Below are positions 13,301 through 24,100 of a stretch of 64,000 nt of DNA, piece by piece. The translations under genes and the position numbers were made by a program. The notes beneath the pieces are model-generated. The model was not told the DNA's origin and ran no database searches. It saw nothing but the letters and a program-made list of their open reading frames with translations. How positions within the stretch are numbered: position 1 is the stretch's first letter; every line of letters starts with the position of its first letter. Origin of the DNA: Agelaius tricolor (Eukaryota > Chordata > Aves > Passeriformes > Icteridae); the NCBI GenBank assembly GCA_023055355.1, contig JALJCS010000012.1:12994501-13058500 (forward strand). Reading direction: 5' to 3'.

Positions 13301-16300
13301 TTAAGAGGGATTAAAAATATTCTTCCCTTTCCAACCTGTTTGCAACTGGTCTCTTAAAAACTATAAAAAATTGACATTATAAACAAAAATGCCCTTACTG
13401 CAACCATGCTAATTCCCCTTGACAAGGGAATTCACTTAAACAGCATGTCAATTAATTTGTAATTCAGACTGGCAGCTCTAAACAAATGGAAAGATACTGC
13501 TTTTGATTACACAGTGCAATAGTGCTAATTCAACAGACAAACTAAACACTTCCCCATGAAAAGACAAAGTCACTTATGCTTAAGTAAGCAGCAGTGAAGG
13601 AAAAAGCTAAAAACTTGCCCATAAATGATAAATCCCCAGAATATGCCACCAACCAAAAGAAAACCCTGAGAAATAATGTTAGTTTAGATCCTTGACAGAA
13701 ATACATTTCACACAAACCACCCCTGGGTCAGATAAATATAGTGGTCATTCCACTGTGTCCCTTCAGTGCAATTTACAGCATCCAGTGCTGATGATAAAGG
13801 TCACAACTGCTTCACTTCTCCTTGCTTTAACTGAAAATGCATTTTACAATCAAAGTTGCAGTAACCCCACCATATATCATAGCAAAGCAATGACACATCC
13901 AACCCTGTGGTGTACTTCCACAGCTTAATTATTACATTCACCTATGAAAAGAAAGAAATAAATCTACAGGATTTTTTTGTTTGGTTGGTTTGGTTTTAGC
14001 TGGCATTGTGCAGCCTCTAACCCAAGTGCTATAGAGAATTCAGACTGCAAACCTTAGGTATCCTTAAGGATGAGTATTTTCCAGGAAAAAATACATGATG
14101 AAAGCACAACTTCACTGCTCTGCCCCTCTACCACAATGTTTGCTTATTTTTAACTGACTTCCAAACACCACACCTTCCACTACACACTGTTTCATTTGTC
14201 ATTCACTATTTATTTCAAAGCTGGAAGCTAAAGATATCTCCATGGGTAGGTAATAATTCCATCTAAGTGGTGCACACTGCTGGTACCTGCATGATGTGCC
14301 CCAGACACAGGTAACCCAAGCACTGCCTACTGCAGTCAGTTCTGCCTTCATCACCCTCTGCCTTTCCCCTTCTCCTCTAAGGAGCAGCTTTTTCATGCAG
14401 TCCTCACAAAAAGGGTACACAACTCCCAAGAGATCTGGAGAAGGTTTTTCCACAACACAGGTTTATGTAGCAGTTTTGGGTACTGTGGTGACAAAAGGTG
14501 ACAGAAATAGCACCAGTAAAGAGGCAAGAGACAGAAAAGTGGGCAGAGAGACAGAGGCAGGCACAGAGAGCTGTGCTTATGGCCTCTCCTTCCCCAAGCA
14601 TGTAGAGTCTGTCAGTACTTCTAATAAGTACATCAGGATGGTTGAATGACTAAATTTTCTTGTTTGGGCACCACAGGTGACCCAGAAGGAAAGGCCTATT
14701 GATCGCTGTCACTCAGAGCACTCGGGCTGAGCCCCAATTAACAGAAATGGCAGCAGTACAAGCTGTATCTCTAAAAGCAGTACATGCTGGCTGTAACTCC
14801 TTGCAGAGCTAGGCCAGCCAGCAGTTACTGCAGGAATCATTTGTGACCAGCACTTGGGGGACGCTGGGCCGCAGGAGAGCCCAGTGGCTCAGTGCTCCAC
14901 AGGCAGCCAAGCCACCACACCTCCCAGCCCAGCTGCTCTGGGAAGCCACCGACGCTGCTGGAGCCCCCAGGCCACCCCTCCTGCTTTGGGAGGGCACACG
15001 GACAACCACAAACCATGGGGCCCTCTTCAACCCCAGCCTGACGGCCACCATCACAACCTGGGCCCCAAGGCCTCAGCGCAGCTCCGGCCGAGCCGCCACA
15101 GCTGCGCCGGGGAACAGACTCACGGGCTGCAAAGGCATTTTCCTGCAAACAGCTGATGGATAAAGCATCCTAGGTGAGAACATCATTTACATCTGCTGCC
15201 AAGAGAGTGTCTGCCTCTCACACAATCACAAATGTCATTTCCACCGACTTTCTGCGTGTCACAACAAGCAATCTGCAAGCAGCAAGTGTGGTGCAATGAA
15301 AATATTTCAGCGCTGATGTTTTAACACAGAAACTTTTGCATCTCCAGCACACAGGAGCCAGTGTTTCAGAGCTCAACAGTGCTCTTCTCTGTACGGCCTG
15401 AAACATAACCCTGCGGCCAAGGAAGGAGCAGAGGGATTTCTGCAAACACACTTTGCCACAGGGCCGCACTGATTGCTCCCTGTAAGCGGTGCTGTGCAAC
15501 AGGCAGCTCTCCCAAAATCACTTTTCCAAGCCTTTCTGAGGAAGGTCTGATTAAGAAATAAAGATGCAGCTTGGCAGTTGGTTCCAGACAGTCTTGTTAG
15601 AGCTTTTGTTGCAAGCAACACTAATGGACTGCAGTAAAAACTGACATGTAATTGCAATTGTAAATTGACATGTCTTCACCAGCTGTTTCACACTGAATTG
15701 TACAAAGTATCAATAGACTAGAAATTGAAAGACAGATTTCTAGAAATAGAGGCACCATAAGGTCTGTTTACTGTATTACTTCTTCAAGTAATACAGCACA
15801 GACTTAGGGAAAACATTCAAGGGTTAAAATTGGAATAAAAACAAGTAACACAGCAGGCAGTGTCTGAGGTCAAGAAACTGCTCTCGGAGCGGTTTCAGTT
15901 CAGCAGAGAATTGCTACAACTCAGGCTGCTCGTGTCTAAATTAAAAAGAATTAAGATCTTCCTACATGAGCACCTTATATAAAACTACCAGTGCTTCCTT
16001 GCACTGTAACTTGTGTAGAATCATTTTTATTATTGATACAGACAAGGCAGTCTATTTTTGGGCTGCTGAATCATACACTGCTGTCTGGAATAGGGACTCT
16101 GCCTTGCACACATTTGAAAAGCAGAAGGATCAAAGAAGAATCCTTACCATGCCAGCTATTTGTTCACACCAGCCTGAGAGCCCACATTTCAAGTGCAGTT
16201 AAAACAAAACATTATTTGAACAGATAAGTTTGCGGGAATAACTGTTTGCCATAACTAATTTCCAAAGAAGTTCAACTTACAATCTCACTGCCCTGAAAAC

Positions 16301-17772
16301 AGGGATAGGAGCTTAACTTTTTGCTCAAACCTGTCCCCAGGGGGTGCATTCCGAGGGGCAGCAAAGGCTGAAGAGCAATGCTCACACCCCCCCAACACAC
16401 AGCAACCACACCATAACCTTCGGAGAAACACTCTGAACAGACAAAAATAGCAAAATATTACAAAAACTGGAAGTTAGAACTTCATTGAGTTGTCTGGAAT
16501 TCTTCAACAGTTTTGGTTTTTTTAAATTATTTTAACTTTTTATACTACTTATCAACTAAAGCAGTAGTTTTAATATCAAACTTAGAACCTGCTGACAAAA
16601 CTTGCTGCTCAAATAAAGAAGCCTCATTGTTCACCCCAGAAGAAATTAAGCTAGGTATTAAAAATAACTTGATAACTCTGGAGAAAACAAGCCAAGAAAT
16701 GAAACTATTTTGGATTTCATGTGATAATAATGTAGTGGGATGAAATGCTTAGAATAGAAATCAGAAGTACAGACTCTAAACAGTCTTAGAGCAAAAAAGA
16801 GGTTTTGGCATATTGTTGGATATACATGTGTTTGGACACCTCTCTCTGAGGGAATTTCCTGTATATATTATTTTACATGTTGAAGATAAAATTTCTTTCT
16901 ACATCCCGGCTCCTTGAAGCAAACACCACTACACGAGCGAAAGGCAGGGAAGGCTCTAAGGCTCTGCAGGACGGGAAGGGGCACTGGAGTCTCCGGCTGA
17001 CTTTTGCACGAAGTAGGAAACCTCATCAGCAGTTGCTCAAGTTCAGAGAAGCAGTGACTGATGCTAGTGCTTTTTTGAGCACTGGAAAAATATGTTCATC
17101 AACACCTTGTCTCGTGGAGACGGGAGAAAAAGGGCGGGGGAGCTGGCAATGAGAAAGTTTAGGAGTCTCAATTCCCCTTAAGGAATCCTTTTTCTTTTTT
17201 TCTTTTCTTCCCTTCCCTTAAGTGGAATTAGGCATCTATGAACTCCTGGGCGGGTTAAGACAGTTTCAGCCGAGCGGTTCGTCTCGACAACAACCCGGGG
17301 AGCGCTGCCCCGGCGGTCCCTTCCCCCAGCGCCGAGCCGCTCCGCGTTACCGTGCGGAGCAGGGACGGGCCGGTGGGGAATAAAAAAATAAATAAATAAA
17401 AATAACCGGCCAAGCGGCGGGTCCCAGCGTTCCCTTCCTGGCGGATGTTGCCGAGCCGCAAGGCACAAAGGGACCGATGCCGCCCGGCCAGCCGCGCATC
17501 CCCGCCGCCGCACACACCTCCTGCGGGCATGGCCACCGCACCGCATCCCATCCCATCCCGGCCCCTGCACCGCATCCCATCCCGGCCCCGGCACTGCATC
17601 CCGATCTGGCCCCCGCATCGCATCCCGATCCGGCCCCCGCACCGCATCCCGATCCGGCCCCCGCACCGCGCTCACCTGCGGGACCGGGGCGCCGCTCCGC
17701 CGCCGCCGGCAGCGCCAGGGCCAGCAGCGCCGGCAGCAGGAGCCGCGGCCACCGGGCGCCGCTCCTCGCCAT
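1251..17772 (-). CDS. PLOD2: PLOD2, lysyl hydroxylase 2, 5' part of gene (exons 1-3)
   Basis: Procollagen-lysine 2-oxoglutarate 5-dioxygenase 2 hydroxylates lysines, notably in collagen telopeptides, in the endoplasmic reticulum lumen, using Fe(II), 2-oxoglutarate and ascorbate. Three exons join in frame: 17772-17676 (97 nt), 2920-2829 (92 nt) and 1387-1251 (137 nt), giving 108 whole codons plus two bases. Exon 1 is a signal peptide. Exons 2 and 3 match the start of the N-terminal glycosyltransferase-like domain ([18 protein letters not shown], then GEEWKGG and SIGGGQKV). The catalytic C-terminal domain lies beyond the left edge. All junctions are canonical GT-AG with matching phases (1, 0, 2). 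PLOD2 is preferred over PLOD1 or PLOD3 from the residues around [13 protein letters not shown] and the neighbouring scramblase cluster. No break is seen. Confidence 0.93.
1388..2828 (-). other. PLOD2: PLOD2 intron 2
   Basis: A 1.44-kb intron bounded by GTATTG and TTGCAG on the minus strand. It contains short A-rich tracts (for example around 1650-1680 and 1925-1942). No further element was recognised. Confidence 0.85.
2829..2920 (-). CDS. PLOD2: PLOD2 exon 2
   Basis: A 92-nt exon, with acceptor TTCCTCAG directly after 2920 on the minus strand and donor GTATTG below 2829. It encodes (D)[18 protein letters not shown] followed by [12 protein letters not shown], which closely matches the first conserved strand and helix of the vertebrate LH2 glycosyltransferase-like domain. 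It starts in phase 1 and ends in phase 0. Confidence 0.93.
7340..7495. repeat. 155-bp direct repeat, copy 1
   Basis: This segment closely matches 9124-9278 in the same orientation, from AACTTAAAGAGCACAAAACC to AACCATTAAGACAGC. Shared inner blocks include CCACATGCTTTCA and ACTTCCCCATTTATATGG. The copies differ by scattered substitutions and small gaps. Just before it, the motif ACTTAAAGAGCACAA occurs twice in tandem (about 7326-7355). It is either a dispersed repeat I cannot name or a local duplication. Confidence 0.85.
9124..9278. repeat. 155-bp direct repeat, copy 2
   Basis: Second copy of the repeat at 7340-7495, about 1.78 kb downstream in PLOD2 intron 1. The flanks on either side are unrelated to those of copy 1, so the shared unit has definite ends. 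Confidence 0.85.
17541..17668 (-). repeat. GC-rich minisatellite at the 5' end of PLOD2 intron 1
   Basis: About five imperfect copies of a roughly 24-bp unit, with plus-strand core CGCATCCCGATCCGGCCCCC. The array starts a few bases inside the intron, next to the exon 1 donor. On the transcribed sense strand each unit carries runs of 2-5 G, so the array is a G-quadruplex candidate. The later copies (toward 17541) carry CATCCCATCCC variants. Confidence 0.85.
17676..17772 (-). CDS. PLOD2: PLOD2 coding exon 1 (signal peptide)
   Basis: The start ATG is at 17772-17770 with a good Kozak context (A at -3, G at +4). It encodes 32 codons plus the first base of an Asp codon. The peptide has a short basic start ([10 protein letters not shown]), a Leu/Ala-rich core and a small-residue site (ALPAAA|E) that fits signal peptidase cleavage near residue 25, as expected for an ER-lumen enzyme. 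The donor reads CGCAG|GTGAGC. The next exon begins AT, which completes a GAT codon and supports the join. Signal peptide residues are poorly conserved in this family, so the call rests on position, hydrophobicity, splice phase and the CpG-island setting. Confidence 0.85.
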
Positions 17773-17887
17773 CTTCGCCCTCCGCACCCGCCGGCCTGGC
17801 CGCGCCAGCAGCCCCCGGCAGCGGGGGAAAGGGGCGGGCGTGGAAAAGGAGCGGGGAGAAGGCGCCTGGGGATGGCGGCGGGCAGAC

Positions 17888-17911
17888 AGCGCTCCTCCTC
17901 CTCCTCCTCCT
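17888..17911 (-). repeat. (GAG)n trinucleotide run in the predicted PLOD2 5' UTR
   Basis: On the plus strand a run of CTC/TCC triplets. In the PLOD2 sense orientation it is GAGGAGGAGGAG, lying between the predicted start site and the ATG. It is likely to vary in length between individuals. Confidence 0.75.
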
Positions 17912-17952
17912 CTCGGCGGGCGGCAGCCACGGGCGCTCCCCCCGCGCCGGGC

Positions 17953-17958
17953 TTTATA
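17953..17958 (-). promoter_or_regulatory. PLOD2: TATA box of PLOD2
   Basis: The minus strand reads CCGTATAAAGCC, a perfect TATAAA about 180 bp upstream of the ATG. Initiation would be expected about 30 bp downstream, near 17925, giving a 5' UTR of about 150 nt. A TATA box inside a CpG island fits a strongly inducible gene. No transcription start is visible from sequence alone. Confidence 0.55.
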
Positions 17959-18130
17959 CGGCGGTGGGAGGGCCGGGGCACCGGCGGCGCTGCAGGAGCC
18001 GCTCTCGGCGCACGGTGCCGCCGCCGCCGCCGCCGGGGAGGGGCGAGCGGCCAAGCCCCGCCTCGGCCCCGCCGCCGCGGGCGCTGCACAGGCGCGGCCC
18101 CGGGATGGGAGCGGGGCTCGGCCGTGCCAG

Positions 18131-21100
18131 CTGGGTGCTGCCTGCTGTGCCAGCAGCTACACTCGCCTGCCCCGCCAGACACTTGCTCAGTGCTTTCACT
18201 GGCCATTATGCGTCGATAAACGCACTCCCACACATGTGGTTTTGTTGGGAGAGTGTGAGTGCCTGAAGCCGCCACGCCGTGAGCCCATAGAAACGACGCG
18301 ACCCTTCCGCCGGTGTGCCCTGATGGCATCGGGAGCGCGCTGCCCATCGCTCTGCTTAAGAAGGACGCGTGTGTCAAAACCTCCATCCCCTCAGCATTCA
18401 GCTGACTTGGTCCGTTTGTCTAAACAAAACACACAAGACTGCTACATTTTTACCATTAAATAATAGCCAAAAAAATCACCGCAGGCAAGCTCGGTTATGA
18501 TAAAGTGTACTGGCCCACCTTCACTCTTTTTCTTATTGTGATGCAAAGCATATTCAAATAAATACCATAAATGTCTAAAAGTAACTTTTAAAAGCATATT
18601 TAATACCATAAGTGTTTAAAAGTGGCATAAAATTTTAAAAGCAGATGTCAACCTATTGACATCAGTGTAGATTTACACCTTGGAAATACTATTTGAAGAC
18701 CAAAGGCATTATCCAAAACAAAAATTAGTGGTGAAAGTAAGATTCATGTATTTGAGTTCCATGTATATAACCATCAAAAAGACACCTCATTTTTTATCCG
18801 AAATGTCTCTATGGGCTTAACAGATGTTCTTTTTTGGACCTATAGAGAACAGAAAAAAAGGAGGGGAAAGAAAGGGAAAACTTGACCTGGGCTACTACGG
18901 CTCTAAGTGCGTGCTGTTATTTGGAACCTAGGGCAGACACCAGAACCTGCATTATTCTCCCAGATGGTTTATGGTTAATCAGAAGAGCTCATTCTTTCTA
19001 GATCAGACTGCACAGACAGCAGAGATGGAGAGTAAGCCAAATAAAAGGACCGGGTCCTTGGTCTGAAGGAGCTTCTGTAATGTAGAGGCTCATGAAAGCA
19101 GCAGCTGGGAACTAAAAATGTAATTATGCAATTGATGGAGAAGCAAAAATGATCCTCCAGTTCTTGGGAAATTACTCATTATGTACTTTTTCCTCCCACC
19201 TCTTCCAGGTGGGAGGAAATATGAGAGAGAGACCAGAGAACACCAGAGAACAAATATGTTGTGAATGCAGACAGTATGACCACATTACTGCACACATCCA
19301 TGAACAGCCTCTGCTCATTCCTCCAAGAAGCAGCACCACTGCTGCTGATCACCTCACCACATTAGCTGAAAACGATCAATGCCATGACTGGGATGATCCT
19401 GCAAGTACATCTGTCTTCAGGGTTGGTTTTTCAATAAACAAGTTCAAGAAATTTGGCTAATGGAAAATGAAGATGGAAAAAATAGTTAATCTATCACAGC
19501 TGTAGTTTTAAGGTAGAAAACAGTTTAAACAAGGGTTTCAAAAGAGGTCCTCAACAGATCAAATCTCACCTCAGATCCAGTACAGCTTAATGGTAACACT
19601 TGTACTGAGAGATAGAAAGTGTAATTGCAAAGCTGAAAAAAAACCCCATTGAGTATAAATCACTAAAGACATATAGAACACACTCAGTACCATCAACCCT
19701 GAAAGAAATAACAGATTTCTTCAATAAAGTCTGAGAGGAAAAAACAGGACCATTGGGTATAATTTCAGAATACCATGGAGATGATGTCATGGCTCCCAGG
19801 GATGGAATGGAAATCAGACAAAGCTTCAGCCCCTAGAATTGAGGGTAAAATCAGTGGCTGATGGTCACGTACATATCCAGTGCTTTGAGAAATCAAAGCC
19901 ATAAGCAGCTGCTTTCACCAGAGAAAATACACAGGTCCTGAAACAGCACTGTTAGGTGGAAACCAATGGGCATAAAGAGGAGAGAGTGTCCAAGAGGAAT
20001 CCCAGGAGGCATTTTGTTATCAAAATGTACAAGTAAACAGTAGCAGGGAAGAATGAAAAGAATTGGTGAAAGAACCCTGTAAATATGCAACAGTGAAAGA
20101 AAAGGAAATAGCTGGCAAAGACAGATTTCTAAAGTAGGAGGAGAATGGGTTGAAGGGACTGTGATATAAACACAGCTCATACGTGCAAGTGCAAGCCCAG
20201 ACTTGGACTAGAAATTTATGCATTTTCTTGTTATTTTCCATGGTCTCTTGAAGGCTAGTTTCGATTTTAGACTCTTCTTAGAAAATCCAAGCTTTGTCCC
20301 CAGAGAGAAAACAGAGCTGAAAGCTACCCAAAATACTGCTTTCAAAGTGACAGATGTGGTCAAGACTTCTCCTACCCCCAGAGGCTTCACTCGGACATTG
20401 GCTGATGGAAAGGAAAATGCTTGTGAAACTCCAGAACTGAGCTGCACCAGCTGTGCAGTGCCCAGGGGCTCTCTCTTGCCCTGCTCTCACAGACACTTGG
20501 GTTGGGAATGCTGCTTTTGTGCACAAATACCAACTGCAAGGCCTGAACTGGCAGCTGGTGCTTAGCAGGGTCTTCAGCTCTCCTGATGCTTTTGCAGGCT
20601 GCTTCAGGACTGTATTGCTGGTGTAGCATCTGCAACATTTAAAGCATTTAAATGTTAGAGCTCCTGAGCTGAAACTTACCCTCAAACCAAAATAATTTTA
20701 AAGAGTAACATAGGCAGTATTTAGTGAAATGTCCAAGTATGCCTGTTAAACTACAGAGGTTAACTCCTGAAGCAATTCCCAAGGATGTTCTGAGAAACAG
20801 GCTCACATTCTTGCTATTCTCAATATTTGTTCCTTTGATTTTTAACTTTATTTAGCCTTTTTCCCTTTCCTCTGCAAAAAGGCAATTTCTTCATAAGAAA
20901 TGAATACGTTTTGTTAAGTAGGCATGGAGGACAGCAGAGAATTTTAGTTGTGAGTCCTTGAACGTGGGAGCCCAAGGATTTTTTTTTTCCTAAAACTACA
21001 GCAGTACTGAGGAAAACAAGAATGAGAGCAACTACAAGCAGTCCTCACTTCCAAAAGTAACTGTGTAAAGTGATTTTCTAATCTCATAATCGGTTACCAA

Positions 21101-24100
21101 ATTTCTTTATTTTTCAGACCCTGTGTATTTTCAGCAGCTCAGCAATAATATCTGAAATTAAGATGGCAAGTATTTGGGAAAAATTCTACAGAATTATCTT
21201 CTGCAGAAGACAACAGAGTCCTGAACTGTTTCTAAGCCTAATTCCTCTGGTAACGCTTCCTCGATATTTAGAGAATTCTTTTACAGTCCCAGTAACTCCC
21301 TGTCTGTATCTGCCCATCCATACCTCCTTTTCCCTGTCTCCTAATTGTCTGTAGGAAATTATCATGAGGTTAGAAACCCATCTTACCCAAACCACCACCA
21401 ATTTTATATTTCAAAATGCATGTAGCCAGTGCCACGTGGAATGGAAACAAAGTTCACTGCAGTACCAGCCCACCACTGCAGCAAAGGGAGCGAGGTCCTG
21501 TTGCAGAAAGCCTTCTAAACCACAGGAACTTCTATGAGACCTTTTTCACATCCTCTAATTACTCTTCATCTCACTGTCCTTAAAACAAAAACCAGAGTGT
21601 GCAGCTACAGTGCTTTTCCTCTCCTTGAATTCACCTCACCTTGCATCTAGGCCTCAAAGCCATTCTTTTATTCTGGAGCCCCACTAGATTACCTTTTCCA
21701 CAAATGCTAAAATGGAGAAGCATTGGTCACGTCCTTCCCTAACCTTGTAACACTAAAATTATTCATTATACATTAATAAAAACAAAAGAAAAATAACATT
21801 GATGAGTGGAAAGCCACAGACAGAAGAGATTTTCAGCAATTCCCCAGCAGCAGCATTCCAAGAATAAAATAAAATCATCGTGCAAGGATCCCAAGTTCCT
21901 AACCTCAAAAAAGATCGTAATTTTCTAACAGATAATAAAGTTTTGTCTGGGCAAAATCAGATATTCCCTGTGTATTTTCAAGAGCAGCAGTCATTAGTTA
22001 TTTGCTATAAAGAACAAATTGATTCATCTCCTATTCCAGATTTTCCTCTCAAATGCCTTCCTTGTTGCATAAATTTTGTCCTCTCTGTGTGTTACAGCAG
22101 TAATTCCATAGCAGTGATTTCACTGCCTGGGTCAAGTGGATATAAACTATAAAATTAAATAAAAGGTTTTGACTTCTTGCTTATATCATGGATCTAATTT
22201 ATTAATCAGTTACATGAGTTCACTTTTAAAACTAGATTTGTAAAAGACCTTTGAGATAGCAAGTCATACCAATTTTTCCAGTTAAATTATTTACCTAGTG
22301 TAATTTCTAAAAAGAAAATACTAGTTTTGAATTATAAATTCAACACATATCAGTATTTTACATGAGTCGAGGTAAGCTGAAAATAGATGTTTGCTATTAT
22401 AGAATAATACTAACAGGAATTGACATTCCAAATTAATTTTAAAAAAATAAAAACCCCTTGTCAATCATAGCAAAATACCTTCTTCAGATATATTTAGTTT
22501 AGATGCCTGAAGTTGATTAAATTTGACCACAAGCCGTTGAAACACTAGCATTAAACTAGGATTAACTTTTCTTCTTTTTCAAGAAAAAACATCAATAGGG
22601 ACGTGAAAGTCCATCTGGCAATAACATGGCATCAAATTGTACCTCACACTGACTTAGTATGTGTGTGCAGGCCTGTAATAAGCCTCTTAAGTACTTCAAC
22701 CCTAATAGGAACTCTTCTATAGACAAATTATTTCCAAAGAATCAGGCTAAATGGCACTGAAATTCCAGTCTCGCTGTCTGGAAATAGTTTCTCTTTGGTT
22801 GCCTCCCTTTAATTTAACCTCAATTTCAACCAGAATGTTTCTCTGAGGTGCTGCCCCAGGGGTGTGATTATGGGTGTGATCCAGCCATGGCCAAGAGCTG
22901 CCAAGTGCTCCTCAGGAATGCTGAGCCCCCGCGCATTTCCAGGGATGCTCAGCACCTTTCACTGTGCAGCACTGGGGGAACCTTTTGCGTTGGAGTCAGG
23001 GTTTCTTTCCCAAACCACCCAATCAGAAATTACTTCCTTTCATTCACTCATTTATAATTTTAGCTATAAACAGCCCATATGAGCAAAAGATTAATAGGGC
23101 TAGCAAGCATTTCCAGGGTATAATTGGCTGTCATCCCATAATTACTCAAAGAGATTGAACGAGTGGCTTTGAAATTACAAGGAGAGTTGCATTCTTTTAC
23201 TGAGATGGGAGCAGCAAAACATGAATACCCATGAAAAGCCCTGCTAAGTTTTTGTCTGTGGTCCATCCTTTAGCATTTAGGACACGGTTGCTCCAGCCTC
23301 AAGGGCCTATTCCTGTGGTACAGAAGTCAGTGAGCACCATAAGAGTGTTAATCCTGCTGATCTGGCCTTAAACCAGATGCATTAGTCCTCTGGTACTGCT
23401 TCTAGTGGACACAAAGGTCTGATCCTCATTTTTCACTTCCATTGCATTCATTTTTATGTGATTTATATAGGCAAAGAAACTGAGAATTAAATCCTGCAGA
23501 GTAATCCCTGCTGATCATGGTTGATCTTGTAAAGATTTCACTCCCATCACCCAATAAACTATAAAATGCTTCCCACAGCCTCAAATGAGAGGTGTTGAAA
23601 ATGCACAATTCATCAACATGACTAAAGTGTTGCTTTTGTTATAGTTTGGAGATGCAGAAAAGAATATAATAGAAAAGGAAGCAGCATTCAAGAAAACTGG
23701 CAAAAAGAAAAATAATTTTAAACATTTGCTGTGTGGGATTAATAGAAACTAGTAGAAAAAAATGCCTGTAAGAAATTTTCTGGAGCTGGGGAGTGATTGG
23801 AGTTTTGTGTCTGTCAAAACCCCATCACTGCAGAAGTGTTCCACTGAAGTGAGCCTGAGGTGTTGAGCAGGCTGGGGGGTGTCACACGTGTGTGATCCAT
23901 AAGGGAGGGGAGCTCACAATGGGTTTTACAATACCTCCCCTAAAACTGGCTATTTTTGAGATTTCAGAACACCAGAGGAGAGTTCTAGAGTGGCAATTTG
24001 GGAAAAACCACTGGAGCAGAGAACCATGTCCCACAAGTATTCCCCTACGGGAAGACGTCAGATTTCATACCCTCTGTTACTGAAATGGTTTTGGTCAAAA

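Larger units (their letters stand above)
2921..17675 (-). other. PLOD2: PLOD2 intron 1
   Basis: A 14.75-kb first intron. Apart from a G-rich minisatellite at its 5' end and a 155-bp direct repeat (7340 and 9124), I see AT-rich non-coding DNA with short homopolymers. Reading frames here are short, lack splice support and match no family known to me. Confidence 0.8.
17250..18130 (-). promoter_or_regulatory. PLOD2: CpG island and promoter of PLOD2
   Basis: A dense CpG- and GC-rich block that begins and ends abruptly in AT-rich DNA and covers PLOD2 exon 1 and its upstream flank. It contains a TATA motif in the correct orientation, GC-box-like stretches (near 18035-18050), a (CCG)n run at about 18019-18035 and a (CTC)n run at about 17888-17910. 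Boundaries are visual estimates. Confidence 0.8.

Noticed and set aside
17178..18463. Long open frames on both strands (up to 402 codons) over the PLOD2 promoter
   Set aside because: Stop codons are rare because the sequence is CpG-rich. The products are Pro/Ala/Arg-rich without domains. Only 17676-17772 is supported, by splice phase, as PLOD2 exon 1.
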